From Canibacter oris (GTDB lineage Bacteria; Actinomycetota; Actinomycetes; Actinomycetales; Microbacteriaceae): 64,000 bases of DNA. Location of the stretch: assembly GCF_014197205.1 (NCBI RefSeq), contig NZ_JACIFD010000008.1:1-64000 (forward strand), read 5' to 3'. Positions 14,226 to 23,477 of this stretch are shown piece after piece. Position numbers and translations under genes: made by a program. The stretch's first letter is position 1. Each line of letters starts with the position of its first letter. Below the pieces are notes generated by a model. The model had not been told where the DNA came from and ran no database searches. It saw nothing but the letters and a program-made list of their open reading frames with translations.

Positions 14226-16925
14226 ATGTCTCAACTAGGCATTGCCTATATCCAAATCATCCCGTCACTAAAAGGCGCTGCAGAACAAATCCGCAAAGCC
14301 CTAGGCGACGATGCCGCCGTGTTCAAAAAAACCGGTCAAGAGGTCGGCGGCGGCATGATGAACGGCCTACAAAACGCTGCAACAGCTGTCACCGGCGCGC
14401 TTGCGGCTGGTCTTGGCACCGCCCTAGTTAAAGGCTTTAGCCGGCTGAATTCTATTGACCAGGCGAAAGCGAAATTACAGGGTCTTGGCGCTAGCGCCGA
14501 GACTGTTGACCAGGTGATGAAAAACGCGCTCAGCAGCGTTAAAGGTACCGCGTTTGGGCTTGATAGCGCGGCTACCGCTGCCGCGGGCGCGCTGGCCGCT
14601 GGTATTAAACCAGGCAAAGAGTTAGAGCGCAACCTTAAGCTTGTTGCTGACGCGGCGACTATTGCCGGCACGGACATGGGCAGCATGGGCGCGATTTTCA
14701 ATAAGGTTGCCGCCAGCAACAAAGTGCAGATGGATGTGATCAATCAGCTGCATGACGCTGGTGTGCCAATTCTGTCGCTGCTTGCTAAGCAAATGGGTGT
14801 GACCGCTGAGGAAGCCGCAAAGATGGCTTCCAGCGGTGCTATTGATTTTGCTACTTTCCAAGCCGCCATGGAGCAGGGGCTCGGCGGCGCAGCCCTGTCA
14901 TCAGGTAACACTTTCGCTGGCGCGATGGCTAACGTTGCGGCTGCGCTCGGTCGTATCGGTGCTGGGCTGCTTGGCGGTATTTTCCCGAAGCTCGCGCCGC
15001 TATTCCAGGCGGCGCAGGCTGCTTTGGCGCCGTTGGAAGAAAAAGCTAAGCAGCTTGGTGACGCAATCGGCAATCATATCAATCCGTATATTGAAAAGCT
15101 CACGACTTTCCTGTCTGCAGCGGAAATTGAATTCGGTCAGTTCACTACTGTCATCGGTCCCTTAGCTGCAGCTTTTGCTGCGCTTGGAGCAGGTGGCTTC
15201 GCGCCGCTGATCTCGTCTATTCCAGGCCTTAGCGGCGTCGCGGGCGTCTTAACCCGTATCTCGTCACCAATCGGTCTTGTTATCGCTGGAATTCTAGGGC
15301 TTATTGCTACTTCGCCAGAGCTGCAGTCAGCTTTCGGCACGGCGCTTGCGACAGTGTTAGATGCCGTGTTGTCTTTGGCGGCGACTTTTGAGCCTTTCTT
15401 GAACGCGCTTATTGCGGCGTTGCCTGCGGCTGCGGCTGCGGCAACGGTTGTGTTGTCTGGGCTGGCAGCCGTGTTGGTTGAGGTCGGTCATTTTATTAAA
15501 GACAACAAGGAAGTGCTGGGTGTGCTGGTTGCTGCCCTTGTTGCAGCTACGGCGGCGTGGAAAACGTACATGTTTGTGAAGAAAGCACACATGGCGTTAA
15601 CAAAAGCTTGGACTGCGGTACAAAAAGCCGCGGCTGCAGCACAGTTAGCGTTAAACACGGCAATGCGCGCTAACCCAATCGGCGTGATTATTACCGCGGT
15701 AACCGCGCTAGTTGGCGCACTGGTGTATTTCTTCACCCAGACCGAGCTAGGTCAGGAAATCTGGCAGAACCTGATGACGTTCTTGTCCGAAGCGTGGACA
15801 AACATCAGCAGCTTCTTAACCGACCTGTGGAATAACCTCAGCCAGGTTTTTATTGACGCTTGGAACGCGGTTAGCCAGTTCTTCACTGACCTGTGGACTG
15901 GCATCCAAACGTTCCTGCAGGGCGCGCTGCAGTTCATTATGGATCTATTCCTAAATTGGACTGTACCGGGCCTGATTATCTCAAACTGGGAAACCATTTC
16001 TCAGTTTTTCCAGGACGTATGGAACAACATTGTTAGTTTCTTCGAGACTGCTTTGCAGTTTGTGCTGGACCTGTTTTTGAACTGGACTGTCCCTGGCCTG
16101 ATTATCAAGCATTGGGATGACATCCGGAACTTTTTCCAGGACGTGTGGAACAACATTGTTAGTTTCTTCACTACTGCTACAACGAATATCGGCACTGCTG
16201 TACTTAACTTCCTAAACGGTATCAAAACCGTTTGGGAAACCGTCTGGAACGCGGTAAGCAGCTTCTTTAAAGATGTATGGAACAACATCGTTAACAGTGC
16301 TATCGGCTTCGGCAACATGCTTCGCAACAAGTTCGACGAGGTCGTATCGTTCGTGCGATCCGTGCCGGAAAAAATCATCGGCTTCTTTACCGGTCTTGGC
16401 AACCGACTTTACGAGTCAGGCCGCGCCCTGATTCAAGGTTTCTTGAACGGTATCAAGTCTGCCTTTGAATCAGCGAAGAGCTTTGTTGCTAACGGCCTGC
16501 AGAGTATCCGCAACTTGTTTCCTTTCTCGCCAGCGAAAGAGGGGCCATTTTCTGGCCGCGGCTGGGTTGCTTATTCGGGTAAATCGGTTGGTGAAACTTT
16601 CACACAGTCGATTGCTGAAAGTATCAAGCGCGGCCGTAAAAGCATTAGCGGTCAGCTGGATAAGGTGCAGCATGATTTTGCTGATTTTCAGAACCAAAAC
16701 TATAGCCTGTCAAGCAGTGTCACTAGCTCGGCTTTCAATCCGGGCGAGTTCGCGGCGCCTGGCTTGTTTGGATCCACCGAAAAATCTAGCGAGATTGTGT
16801 TAGCCATTGCGGGTGATGACGCGGCGCGGTTCCGTGCTTGGGTCGAAGCGCGCGGCGCAGAGGTTGTGGAGCGTTTCGCAGCACCGCTTAGCGGCAACCG
16901 GCTAGCTGCACAGTTAGGAGTATAA
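14226..16925 (+). CDS. Tape measure protein
   Basis: 899-aa protein that sets tail length and is injected with DNA. ATG at 14226 has AAAGGAGA nine bases upstream; the frame is open a little further 5' without support. Residues 1-250 are a helical Ala/Gly-rich region with the tape-measure core (GTDMGSMGAIFNKVAASNKV and LHDAGVPILSLLAKQMGV). Residues about 360-530 contain hydrophobic segments likely to cross membranes. Residues about 530-720 hold Trp/Asn/Phe-rich repeats including two 42-residue units. The C-terminal region has NLFPFSPAKEGPFSGRG, a typical tape-measure tail motif. Confidence 0.95.
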   Translation: MSQLGIAYIQIIPSLKGAAEQIRKALGDDAAVFKKTGQEVGGGMMNGLQNAATAVTGALAAGLGTALVKGFSRLNSIDQAKAKLQGLGASAETVDQVMKNALSSVKGTAFGLDSAATAAAGALAAGIKPGKELERNLKLVADAATIAGTDMGSMGAIFNKVAASNKVQMDVINQLHDAGVPILSLLAKQMGVTAEEAAKMASSGAIDFATFQAAMEQGLGGAALSSGNTFAGAMANVAAALGRIGAGLLGGIFPKLAPLFQAAQAALAPLEEKAKQLGDAIGNHINPYIEKLTTFLSAAEIEFGQFTTVIGPLAAAFAALGAGGFAPLISSIPGLSGVAGVLTRISSPIGLVIAGILGLIATSPELQSAFGTALATVLDAVLSLAATFEPFLNALIAALPAAAAAATVVLSGLAAVLVEVGHFIKDNKEVLGVLVAALVAATAAWKTYMFVKKAHMALTKAWTAVQKAAAAAQLALNTAMRANPIGVIITAVTALVGALVYFFTQTELGQEIWQNLMTFLSEAWTNISSFLTDLWNNLSQVFIDAWNAVSQFFTDLWTGIQTFLQGALQFIMDLFLNWTVPGLIISNWETISQFFQDVWNNIVSFFETALQFVLDLFLNWTVPGLIIKHWDDIRNFFQDVWNNIVSFFTTATTNIGTAVLNFLNGIKTVWETVWNAVSSFFKDVWNNIVNSAIGFGNMLRNKFDEVVSFVRSVPEKIIGFFTGLGNRLYESGRALIQGFLNGIKSAFESAKSFVANGLQSIRNLFPFSPAKEGPFSGRGWVAYSGKSVGETFTQSIAESIKRGRKSISGQLDKVQHDFADFQNQNYSLSSSVTSSAFNPGEFAAPGLFGSTEKSSEIVLAIAGDDAARFRAWVEARGAEVVERFAAPLSGNRLAAQLGV
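15927..16178 (+). repeat. Tandem 126-bp (42-residue) duplication in tape measure gene
   Basis: Units 15927-16052 and 16053-16178 encode near-identical 42-residue blocks containing DLFLNWTVPGLII and FFQDVWNNIVSFF. Shorter WNN/FF repeats flank them. Repeat-number change here would alter tail length in fixed steps. Confidence 0.85.
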
Positions 16926-16928
16926 ACT

Positions 16929-19013
16929 ATGGCTATCACTTGGGGCCCCTGGGCATCACATTATCGTATGGGTATCGATATTCAGGTGCACGGCACAACC
17001 GCGACCATTATTGTTTACGGCCAGAACGAGCACAATTATGCGCACGCTTGGAACTCGACGCTAGTTTTAGAGCGTGGCTGGCGCGGATCTAAACCTGTGC
17101 GTATTGAGGTCTGGTCAGGGTCACCTATCGTGGAACTGTATCGTGCCACTCAGTCGTTTACTGGACGGCGCGAATTCGGTGCGGTTATGCGCTCTGGCCT
17201 GTTTGATAACGGTCAGCAGATTTGGGCTTACAAAGATGTCACGATTCAGGCGCCGCCGCCACCGCGGCCGACCCCGCCACAGTTCAACGCGGTCTCGTAT
17301 CAGGGCAGCAACACTGTACTGTCGTGGACTAACCGCGGCAGCTACAGTGCCGTTATCGTGGAGCGCAGCACCGATAACAGTACGTGGCAGCAGGTCGGCC
17401 GCCCGGCAGGCAATGCAACCTCGTTCACTGACACCACGGTGCCCGCGAATAGCCGATTCTATTACCGTATCGCCGCTGTCAACGCGGGTGGTGTAAGCGA
17501 CTACCAGCAGTCGCAACCTGTTTATAGCCTACCTGCGGCTCCAAGTAACGTTGTTGCTGAACGTTCAGGCAGCAACATCATCGTAAATGCTGCAGCACCT
17601 AATGATTGGGTGACCGGCTACGATGTGCGAAACGCACAAAATCAGATTGTTGCTACGAACACGCAGCTGCCGTTCACTCATGTGAACGTGTCTGCCCTGC
17701 AACAGCATTCCTATACGGTGCGTGCGCGAATCGCATCGCACCATGGCACACAATACTCGGACTGGTCTACCGCTAGCAACACGGTTAGTCTATTGGCTAA
17801 ACCCGGTGTGCCGGTGCCGCGCGCACCTTTAGGCGGCGTACTCCTTAAGGGCAACGTCACTTTTGCATGGCAGCATACGTCCGTTGACACGTCTTTGCAG
17901 CAGCAATATCAGCTGGAATACCGGCGTATCGGCGGCAGCGCCTACACGGACAACGGCACAACCGCGCAGACCAAAACCTTAAATCTCGCCGCTGGCGTTT
18001 ATGAGTGGCGTGTGCGCACGAAAGGTGCACACAATGCTTGGTCTGATTGGAGTCGCCACACCCGCATCGAACTAATCAGCGAACCGACAGTAGACGTGCA
18101 GGTGCCAGCTAACTATCCCAGCGCTACCTTGCAAGCCAACTGGTCTTTCGGCCAACTGGAAGGCAAACCACAGCAGGGGTTCGAAGCGCAACTGCTAGCG
18201 CCTGGCGGTACTTTAGTTGAAACTAAAATCGGCACCGGCACTGCAAACACCGTCACATTCAACACGAAACTCGTCAACAACCAAACCTATTCGCTGCGCG
18301 TCAGAGTACAGACCGAGGGGTATTGGAGCCCGCCGCGGCAAGTAACGTTCCGGACTCAATTCCCGACGCCTGCTCTGCCAGTTGTTACCGCTGCTTGGGA
18401 CGAATCCCTGGGCGGCGTAAACCTCACCGTGACGGGCAGCAGCGGCAACCCTGCCGCGGCACGCAACACTATCGAACGGTCTATCGACGGCGGGGAAACC
18501 TGGCAACACGTGACCGAGACCGAACGAACTGGCGTGCTTGCTGACCTTGAAGCAAAATCCTACGGTGTCAACAAATACCGGGTGACAAGCTTCACGGCAG
18601 ACGGCGGCCTATCTGTACGTATTGTCGACGTGTCAGCCGACAGCTCTGCTGTATGGATCTCCGGCGGCCCCGGCTTCGCTACAATCGTACGGCTACCATA
18701 CAACATTCAGGTGCAAATGAGACAAGGCCGCGACCGCACTAGTCACCGGTTCGCCGGCCGCCCCTACCCGGTGCCGTACGCATCGCACCAGCTCGCCCAC
18801 GTTGTAGAGGTCTCCGGCACACTCGTGCTGGACGAAAACCACACGGACACGAAAACCGCGCTGCAACAGGTAGTAAACGCGGCCGACCCAGTACACCTCT
18901 ACCGTGACCCGGACGGCAACCACATCTACGGCATGCTGTCACACGCCGACATCAGCCGCACGTCTAACAAACTGTGGAATTTCAAACTCGCGCTCGAAAA
19001 AACCAGCGAATAA
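16929..19013 (+). CDS. Minor tail protein with fibronectin III-like domains
   Basis: 694 aa, starts three bases after the tape measure stop. The first 110 residues form a distal-tail-like domain (WGPWASHYRMGIDIQVHG). A Pro-rich hinge (PPPPRPTPPQ) precedes at least three Ig/FN3-like beta domains (for example SYQGSNTVLSWTNRG ... FYYRIAAVNAGG). The last 100 residues, with YNIQVQMRQGRDRTSHRF and YRDPDGNHIYG, resemble a distal-tail C-terminal domain. Placed where distal tail genes lie; FN3 modules are often used for weak binding to cell-surface sugars. Confidence 0.8.
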   Translation: MAITWGPWASHYRMGIDIQVHGTTATIIVYGQNEHNYAHAWNSTLVLERGWRGSKPVRIEVWSGSPIVELYRATQSFTGRREFGAVMRSGLFDNGQQIWAYKDVTIQAPPPPRPTPPQFNAVSYQGSNTVLSWTNRGSYSAVIVERSTDNSTWQQVGRPAGNATSFTDTTVPANSRFYYRIAAVNAGGVSDYQQSQPVYSLPAAPSNVVAERSGSNIIVNAAAPNDWVTGYDVRNAQNQIVATNTQLPFTHVNVSALQQHSYTVRARIASHHGTQYSDWSTASNTVSLLAKPGVPVPRAPLGGVLLKGNVTFAWQHTSVDTSLQQQYQLEYRRIGGSAYTDNGTTAQTKTLNLAAGVYEWRVRTKGAHNAWSDWSRHTRIELISEPTVDVQVPANYPSATLQANWSFGQLEGKPQQGFEAQLLAPGGTLVETKIGTGTANTVTFNTKLVNNQTYSLRVRVQTEGYWSPPRQVTFRTQFPTPALPVVTAAWDESLGGVNLTVTGSSGNPAAARNTIERSIDGGETWQHVTETERTGVLADLEAKSYGVNKYRVTSFTADGGLSVRIVDVSADSSAVWISGGPGFATIVRLPYNIQVQMRQGRDRTSHRFAGRPYPVPYASHQLAHVVEVSGTLVLDENHTDTKTALQQVVNAADPVHLYRDPDGNHIYGMLSHADISRTSNKLWNFKLALEKTSE

Positions 19014-19034
19014 CCAACAGGAAGGTGAACTGTC

Positions 19035-20090
19035 ATGTGGCAAAAACTAACCGGCGCTCGCCGCCCTGCTTGGCAGTTCACACTCCTAGATTCGCTGGGG
19101 CAACCGGTGCGGGAACTTACCACGGTCAAAGGCGGCAGCATCGAGGTCGCGGCGCAGTCTCGGCTTTGTGTGACCGGCAACCTCACTCTCGTAGACCCAC
19201 AGGACATCAACTGGCTGAAACACCGCGTCCGCGTTACCTATGACCCGGGAGTGCCGGGTGTGGATTCGTGGCCAGTAGCCACTATGCTTTTCACGTCACC
19301 TAAACAAACGGTGACAGAAACCGGCAGCAGCTACGAAGTAGCTTTGCTGTCGCTGCTAGCGATTCTTGACGAAGACACCGTTGAAACAACCTATTCACTA
19401 CCGGCAGACACCAACATTATTAACACGGTCCGTGCTCTCGTAGCGGAAACCGGCGAACCAGTAGATGCCACACCTAGCGACCTTGCTCTGCGCAACCCGT
19501 TGGTGTGGGACGCAGGTACTCCGAAACTGACAATCATTAACGAACTGCTTGCTGCTGCAGGCTACTGGGCGCTCCATGTAAACGGTGCCGGGGTATTCCA
19601 AATCACCCCCTACACCAGTCCGCAACACCGCCAACCAGTGTTCACATTCAAACCCGGCGCCGCCGCAATCCACACGCCAGAATACGAACGCGAGCAAAAC
19701 CTCACCGCCGTCCCCAACAAATACCTAGTCGTATCAGACGGCAACGATCAGACCCCAGCAATCGTAGGTATCGCTGAAAACCAAGACCCCGCGTCGCCCT
19801 ACAGCTATCAGAATCGCGGACGGTGGATAACCGCAGTGGAAACAACCGAGGTAGCATCACAAGACGCTGCAAACCAACTAGCACAGCGCCGCCTGCTCGC
19901 CCGCATGACACCAACAGCAAAAATCACCGCCAGCCACGCAATCCTACCTCTAAACCCGAACGACGCTATCGGGTTTGAAACCGGCGGCAAAACCATCAAA
20001 GCCACAATTCGCAGCCTCACATACGGTCTCACCTACGACAGCCTGTGCGAAGCCGAATGGAGGGAGACACCCGATGTCAATCTGGGATAA
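19035..20090 (+). CDS. Tail hub / baseplate protein
   Basis: 351 aa, GGAAGGTG site before the ATG. N-terminal WQKLTGARRPAWQFTLLDS and a GSIEVAAQSRLCVTGNLTL strand set match the actinophage family that follows the distal tail gene and acts as the hub (Gp37/siphovirus-endopeptidase-like). No protease motif is obvious. The C-terminal domain (IKATIRSLTYGLTYDS) is beta-rich. Last 17 bases overlap the next gene. Confidence 0.75.
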   Translation: MWQKLTGARRPAWQFTLLDSLGQPVRELTTVKGGSIEVAAQSRLCVTGNLTLVDPQDINWLKHRVRVTYDPGVPGVDSWPVATMLFTSPKQTVTETGSSYEVALLSLLAILDEDTVETTYSLPADTNIINTVRALVAETGEPVDATPSDLALRNPLVWDAGTPKLTIINELLAAAGYWALHVNGAGVFQITPYTSPQHRQPVFTFKPGAAAIHTPEYEREQNLTAVPNKYLVVSDGNDQTPAIVGIAENQDPASPYSYQNRGRWITAVETTEVASQDAANQLAQRRLLARMTPTAKITASHAILPLNPNDAIGFETGGKTIKATIRSLTYGLTYDSLCEAEWRETPDVNLG

Positions 20091-20739
20091 CCTAATAGGC
20101 CGCATCAACAATATGCAGGAAGCGCTCGCGGCTAAACCGGAGTTTCGCTGGGGCGTTGTCGTGTCGGCCAGCCCGCTTGCGGTGCAGCTGGATGGTGATT
20201 CGCAGCCGCTGGCGGGCGTACCAGCGAACACTGCAGGCACGTTGTCTGTTGGGGTCCGCGTGCTCTGTTTGTTGCAGCATCGGAAGGTCACTGTTGTGTC
20301 TAAAGCCGGTGGGCTGGTCGCTGCTTCTCCAGCGGAAATCGCCGCCGGAACAGCATCGGACAAGTATGTTTCTCCTGCGGGTTTTGCTGCTGGGGTTAGA
20401 CAGCAGCCGAATAGTCTGCTTTGGTCAGGCGCACTAATGATGTCGGCAGGTCACCGCGCCCAGTTGTCACAACCAGTCTCGGCACAGGCTAACGGCATCG
20501 TACTGATTTGGGGACGTATAGATGGCGGCCGCACCTACGAATTCGATTTTCAGACACACTTCATTCCTAAAGGTTTCCTAGCCGGAGTTGCTTCGCGCGA
20601 ATTCACGTTCCCTGTTATCGTCGGTGACGCGCTCGGCCGCAAAGTGTTCTACGTCTATAACGACCGTATCGAGGGGCACCAGCTCAGTGGCCAGCCCGGC
20701 AACAACTACTGGGTACTGAGATATGTTTACGGGATTTAG
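20074..20739 (+). CDS. Minor tail / tail-tip protein
   Basis: ATG at 20074 has GGAGGGAG upstream; the frame extends further 5' but only by overlapping the hub gene. 221 aa. Residues 1-95 look like a small OB/beta domain (FRWGVVVSASPLAVQLDGD ... VGVRVLCLLQHRKVTVV), then a linker DKYVSPAGFAAGVRQQ, and a C-terminal beta domain that may be receptor-binding (residues 125-221, with VLIWGRIDGGRTYEF). Such two-part tail-tip proteins often decide host range; that role is inferred. Confidence 0.65.
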   Translation: MSIWDNLIGRINNMQEALAAKPEFRWGVVVSASPLAVQLDGDSQPLAGVPANTAGTLSVGVRVLCLLQHRKVTVVSKAGGLVAASPAEIAAGTASDKYVSPAGFAAGVRQQPNSLLWSGALMMSAGHRAQLSQPVSAQANGIVLIWGRIDGGRTYEFDFQTHFIPKGFLAGVASREFTFPVIVGDALGRKVFYVYNDRIEGHQLSGQPGNNYWVLRYVYGI

Positions 20740-20755
20740 AAATGAGGTAAAAGCT

Positions 20756-21100
20756 TTGTCTTACTTAACAATCTCTGAAATGTCATGCGACCCATGGCTT
20801 ATAGAACGTATCGCCGCCTGCGCGGCGTCGCTGCGCGTGCCTGACCCACGCGCATGGGCCGCAAATAACGCTCTGTATTTGGTGTCTGACCCAGCGTGGG
20901 CAGAAAAGTATCGAGAGTGGGCGCCCCCGCCAGCTGCCGTGACTACTGCAGATAACTCGGACACTGTCGCCGATACAGTCGAACATCAGCCGCACTATAC
21001 TGCTGGGTTTGACGAAGGCCTTATAACTGACGAGATGATTAAAGCCGCCGTGCAGAATCTTTTAACCCCAGTGCCGCACGAAGTCATCATCGAAGAATAA
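20756..21100 (+). CDS. Small conserved-type phage protein near tail tip genes
   Basis: TTG at 20756 is chosen because GAGGT (20744-20748) lies at a proper distance; an ATG at 20723 lacks a site. 114 aa: YLTISEMSCDPWLIERIAACAA followed by AWAANNALYLVSDPAWAEKY and a C-terminal GLITDEMIKAAVQNLL. Short acidic proteins of this pattern are common after tail genes in actinophages; function unknown. Confidence 0.6.
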   Translation: MSYLTISEMSCDPWLIERIAACAASLRVPDPRAWAANNALYLVSDPAWAEKYREWAPPPAAVTTADNSDTVADTVEHQPHYTAGFDEGLITDEMIKAAVQNLLTPVPHEVIIEE

Positions 21101-21119
21101 ACTACACCACCACCATCCA

Positions 21120-21153
21120 ATGCCTTGCACTAACTCGGTGCAGGGCATTTTTT
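21120..21153 (+). terminator. Rho-independent terminator before endolysin
   Basis: An 11-bp stem ATGCCTTGCAC / GTGCAGGGCAT (one G-T pair), 7-base loop, T-run 21148-21153, then ATACCC at 21154-21159. Divides tail from lysis genes. Confidence 0.88.
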
Positions 21154-21176
21154 ATACCCGAATCAGGGAGGAACCA

Positions 21177-22232
21177 ATGTTTAAACGCGATTTCAGCAAA
21201 CTAGTCACCCGCGCTGTACAGCATCACAGTAAATTCCACAGCCGCGGCAATCTCACTCCCCAGCGGCTTATCGTCCACCATTGGGGCGGCACCACCGGTG
21301 GCGACCAGCGGCTGATGAATCCTAACGCCGAAGTATCAGCAACCTACATCCTATATAGCGACGGGACGCTTATTGGTCAGATTCCAGAATTTCTCTGCCC
21401 GTGGACAAGCAACAACTGGCAGGGACGACATGACCAGAACGCTATCACTGTTGAGATTCAAAACAGTGCGACCGGCGGCGACTGGCCAATCACCGACGCG
21501 GCTTTTAACAAGCTAGTAGAACTGCTAGCAGACCTCGCAAAATACTACGGCTGGAACCTACAAAACCCCGCCACAGTCATCGGGCACCGCGACGTCAACC
21601 CCACAACCTGCCCTGGCAACTACCTCTACAGCCGCCTAGGACTCCTGCGTGAGCGGGCGCTCGCTGTTATGGGGCGGCCTGGCGTGCCGGTGCAGCCTGC
21701 GCGGCATGATTTCACCGCCATCGTGCGCGGGGTTCGTCTCGGTAACTACGGTGTCGGCGTGGATCGTACGCGCGCACTCGAGGAGCGCTACCCAGGTTAC
21801 GGTGCTGCGATTCAGCAGGAGGTGAACCGGCAAATCCGTGAGGGTGAGCCTATCGGCGCCGCAGCCCGCATCACCCACACCCCACCCACGCCGACAACAC
21901 CGCCCGCGCCAACCGCGCCGGCCGCTAAAAAGGTTGACGTGTCGCATGCTGCGGTGCGGGTGCGCGCTGGCCGCTACGGGAACGGCGCGGAACGCAAACA
22001 ACGGTTAGAGCGCGACTTCCCTGGCCGCCGTGAGGAAATCGAGCAAGAGGTGGAAGAGCAGAAACGCATCAACACTGCGGCGGGGTTCGATATCTGTCTG
22101 TTGGCGTCTGAAATTCGCGGTGGCCGGTATGGCAACGGCGCAGAACGCCAGCGGCGCCTGAAACCAGAACACCGTGCCCGTTATCAGGAAATAGATGCCG
22201 AAGTACAGCGGCAGAAAAACCTAGTGAGGTAG
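21177..22232 (+). CDS. Endolysin: N-acetylmuramoyl-L-alanine amidase with three CW_7 repeats
   Basis: ATG at 21177 after AGGGAGGA. 351 aa. Residues 25-170 are an Amidase_2/PGRP zinc amidase: IVHHWGG with the first zinc His pair, an NAITVEIQN strand, and IGHRDV ... TTCPG with the last zinc ligands. It cuts the MurNAc-L-Ala bond at the end of the phage cycle. A linker leads to three CW_7 (Cpl-7-type) wall-binding repeats at about 183-222, 258-297 and 310-348, each with a G-x-YG-x-G core (GNYGVGVDR, GRYGNGAER twice). The second and third are split by a Pro/Thr/Ala linker from the first. No signal peptide, so release needs the holin. Confidence 0.92.
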   Translation: MFKRDFSKLVTRAVQHHSKFHSRGNLTPQRLIVHHWGGTTGGDQRLMNPNAEVSATYILYSDGTLIGQIPEFLCPWTSNNWQGRHDQNAITVEIQNSATGGDWPITDAAFNKLVELLADLAKYYGWNLQNPATVIGHRDVNPTTCPGNYLYSRLGLLRERALAVMGRPGVPVQPARHDFTAIVRGVRLGNYGVGVDRTRALEERYPGYGAAIQQEVNRQIREGEPIGAAARITHTPPTPTTPPAPTAPAAKKVDVSHAAVRVRAGRYGNGAERKQRLERDFPGRREEIEQEVEEQKRINTAAGFDICLLASEIRGGRYGNGAERQRRLKPEHRARYQEIDAEVQRQKNLVR

Positions 22233-22237
22233 CTAGC

Positions 22238-22699
22238 ATGTTTCAGAAAATCAAAAATCGGATCTATATCCGAGACGCCAATAAACGCTCGCTAGTCAAA
22301 CGCGCTGACTTCCTATTCACTATCGGCCTGCTGCTAATCGTAATCGGCACCGACTACGCATTAAACGGCTGGCAACTAATCGACGCCGCCGGCGTGCTGC
22401 CCGCCGCCGAAGTCCACCGCAACCTAGTAACCGGCGTTGCAAACACTATTGGATTCTTCACACTAGGCGTATCCCTCTCCAAAACCACAAACCTGACCGC
22501 GCCAGCTTTCGGACTCGCCGCAGTCCCCTTCGCGCTAGCCATGTCGCTGTATGCGCTCGCTGCAGTGATTGATACTAGCCTGCAGGCTGGTTTCCGCGCT
22601 GTTCTGATTTTCGTGCTGCTACGGCTGATTTGGTTATCGGCGGCGGTGGTGGATCTACCGGACCGAAAAGACGGAGGTGCAGAATGTCAGAAACCTTAA
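22238..22699 (+). CDS. Multi-pass membrane protein of the lysis module
   Basis: 153 aa with about four hydrophobic segments (around residues 25-43, 65-82, 88-108, 115-137) and a basic start (KNRIYIRDANKRSLVKR). It begins five bases after the endolysin stop. A holin-associated role is plausible; no named family is recognised. Confidence 0.65.
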   Translation: MFQKIKNRIYIRDANKRSLVKRADFLFTIGLLLIVIGTDYALNGWQLIDAAGVLPAAEVHRNLVTGVANTIGFFTLGVSLSKTTNLTAPAFGLAAVPFALAMSLYALAAVIDTSLQAGFRAVLIFVLLRLIWLSAAVVDLPDRKDGGAECQKP

Positions 22700-23067
22700 T
22701 TCTAGGACTTATCAGCCTAGCGTCGGCGTTCTTTACCGTCGTGTTCCCGTGGCTGTCTTCCCGCCGTGTGGCGGAGAATGAGACTCGCAAGAATGACGCT
22801 GCAGCCGAAGTGTCACTCGCTGGCGCATGGCGGGAGCTCGTAGATCCGTTGCGGGAGGAAATCGCGCAGCTGCGCGACCGTACCGCCACCCTGCAAGAAA
22901 AGGTTGACAAGCAAGAGCAGCAGCTGCTCGCGCAACGCTCACAACTACAGCAACAGGAACAGCATGAAGCGCTGCTGCGTCACGAATTATCGAAGGTGTT
23001 TGACTGGGTCGACCGCGGCGCGCTACCGCCGCCGCCAGCCCGCCCAGCCTGGCTAAAACCCCAATAG
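22684..23067 (+). CDS. Membrane-anchored coiled-coil protein of the lysis module
   Basis: ATG at 22684 follows CGGAGGTG; it overlaps the upstream gene by 16 bases. 127 aa: one N-terminal membrane segment (ILGLISLASAFFTVVFPWL), then a long Gln/Glu/Arg coiled coil (LQEKVDKQEQQLLAQRSQ) and a Pro-rich end. The topology resembles phage spanin- or antiholin-like accessory proteins, but no firm family is recognised. Confidence 0.6.
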   Translation: MSETLILGLISLASAFFTVVFPWLSSRRVAENETRKNDAAAEVSLAGAWRELVDPLREEIAQLRDRTATLQEKVDKQEQQLLAQRSQLQQQEQHEALLRHELSKVFDWVDRGALPPPPARPAWLKPQ

Positions 23068-23080
23068 AAAGGAACAAAAA

Positions 23081-23374
23081 ATGAACATGAACATCGCACC
23101 AAACTTCGACAATGTCGACCTCGGCAAATACGTTACGGATCCGCGCGCTCGCAAGGTGCTGTACACTCTCGGTGGTCTGCTGTCAGTTGCTGCAGCTTTG
23201 ACTGTTGCTGGGTTTGTGGCGGCGCAGGTTGTGCCGCCGATGCCGCTAGCTGTAGCGTTTGCTGTTATCTTCCTGTTTAGCAGCATGACTAATCGGCTGG
23301 CGCAGGCGAACACTCCGGCAGGTAAGCATGCCGCGGCGGAGCCTGAGCATGAAGTGATTCTAGAAGATGATTAA
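23081..23374 (+). CDS. Holin (two-TM)
   Basis: 97 aa, GAAAGGAAC ribosome site. Two hydrophobic helices (about 27-50 and 52-68) separated by a short turn with PPMP, a charged N-terminus (DLGKYVTDPRARKV) and an acidic tail. This size and layout are those of class II holins, which form inner-membrane holes and free the amidase. Last gene before the strong terminator at 23413. Confidence 0.7.
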   Translation: MNMNIAPNFDNVDLGKYVTDPRARKVLYTLGGLLSVAAALTVAGFVAAQVVPPMPLAVAFAVIFLFSSMTNRLAQANTPAGKHAAAEPEHEVILEDD

Positions 23375-23412
23375 GCTGCTGGTATAAAGCTGGTATAAAA
23401 TAACAAAAAATT

Positions 23413-23461
23413 GCCCCTCCCGGGTGCCCTGTAGATGGGTTCTCGGGAGGGGCTCTTTTTT
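23413..23461 (+). terminator. Late-operon terminator
   Basis: Perfect 10-bp stem GCCCCTCCCG / CGGGAGGGGC with a 21-base loop, then a run of six T at 23456-23461. It closes the lysis operon and isolates the moron genes. It lacks the ATACCC tail seen at the internal terminators. Confidence 0.88.
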
Positions 23462-23477
23462 GTTGCGGTAAAGCAAT

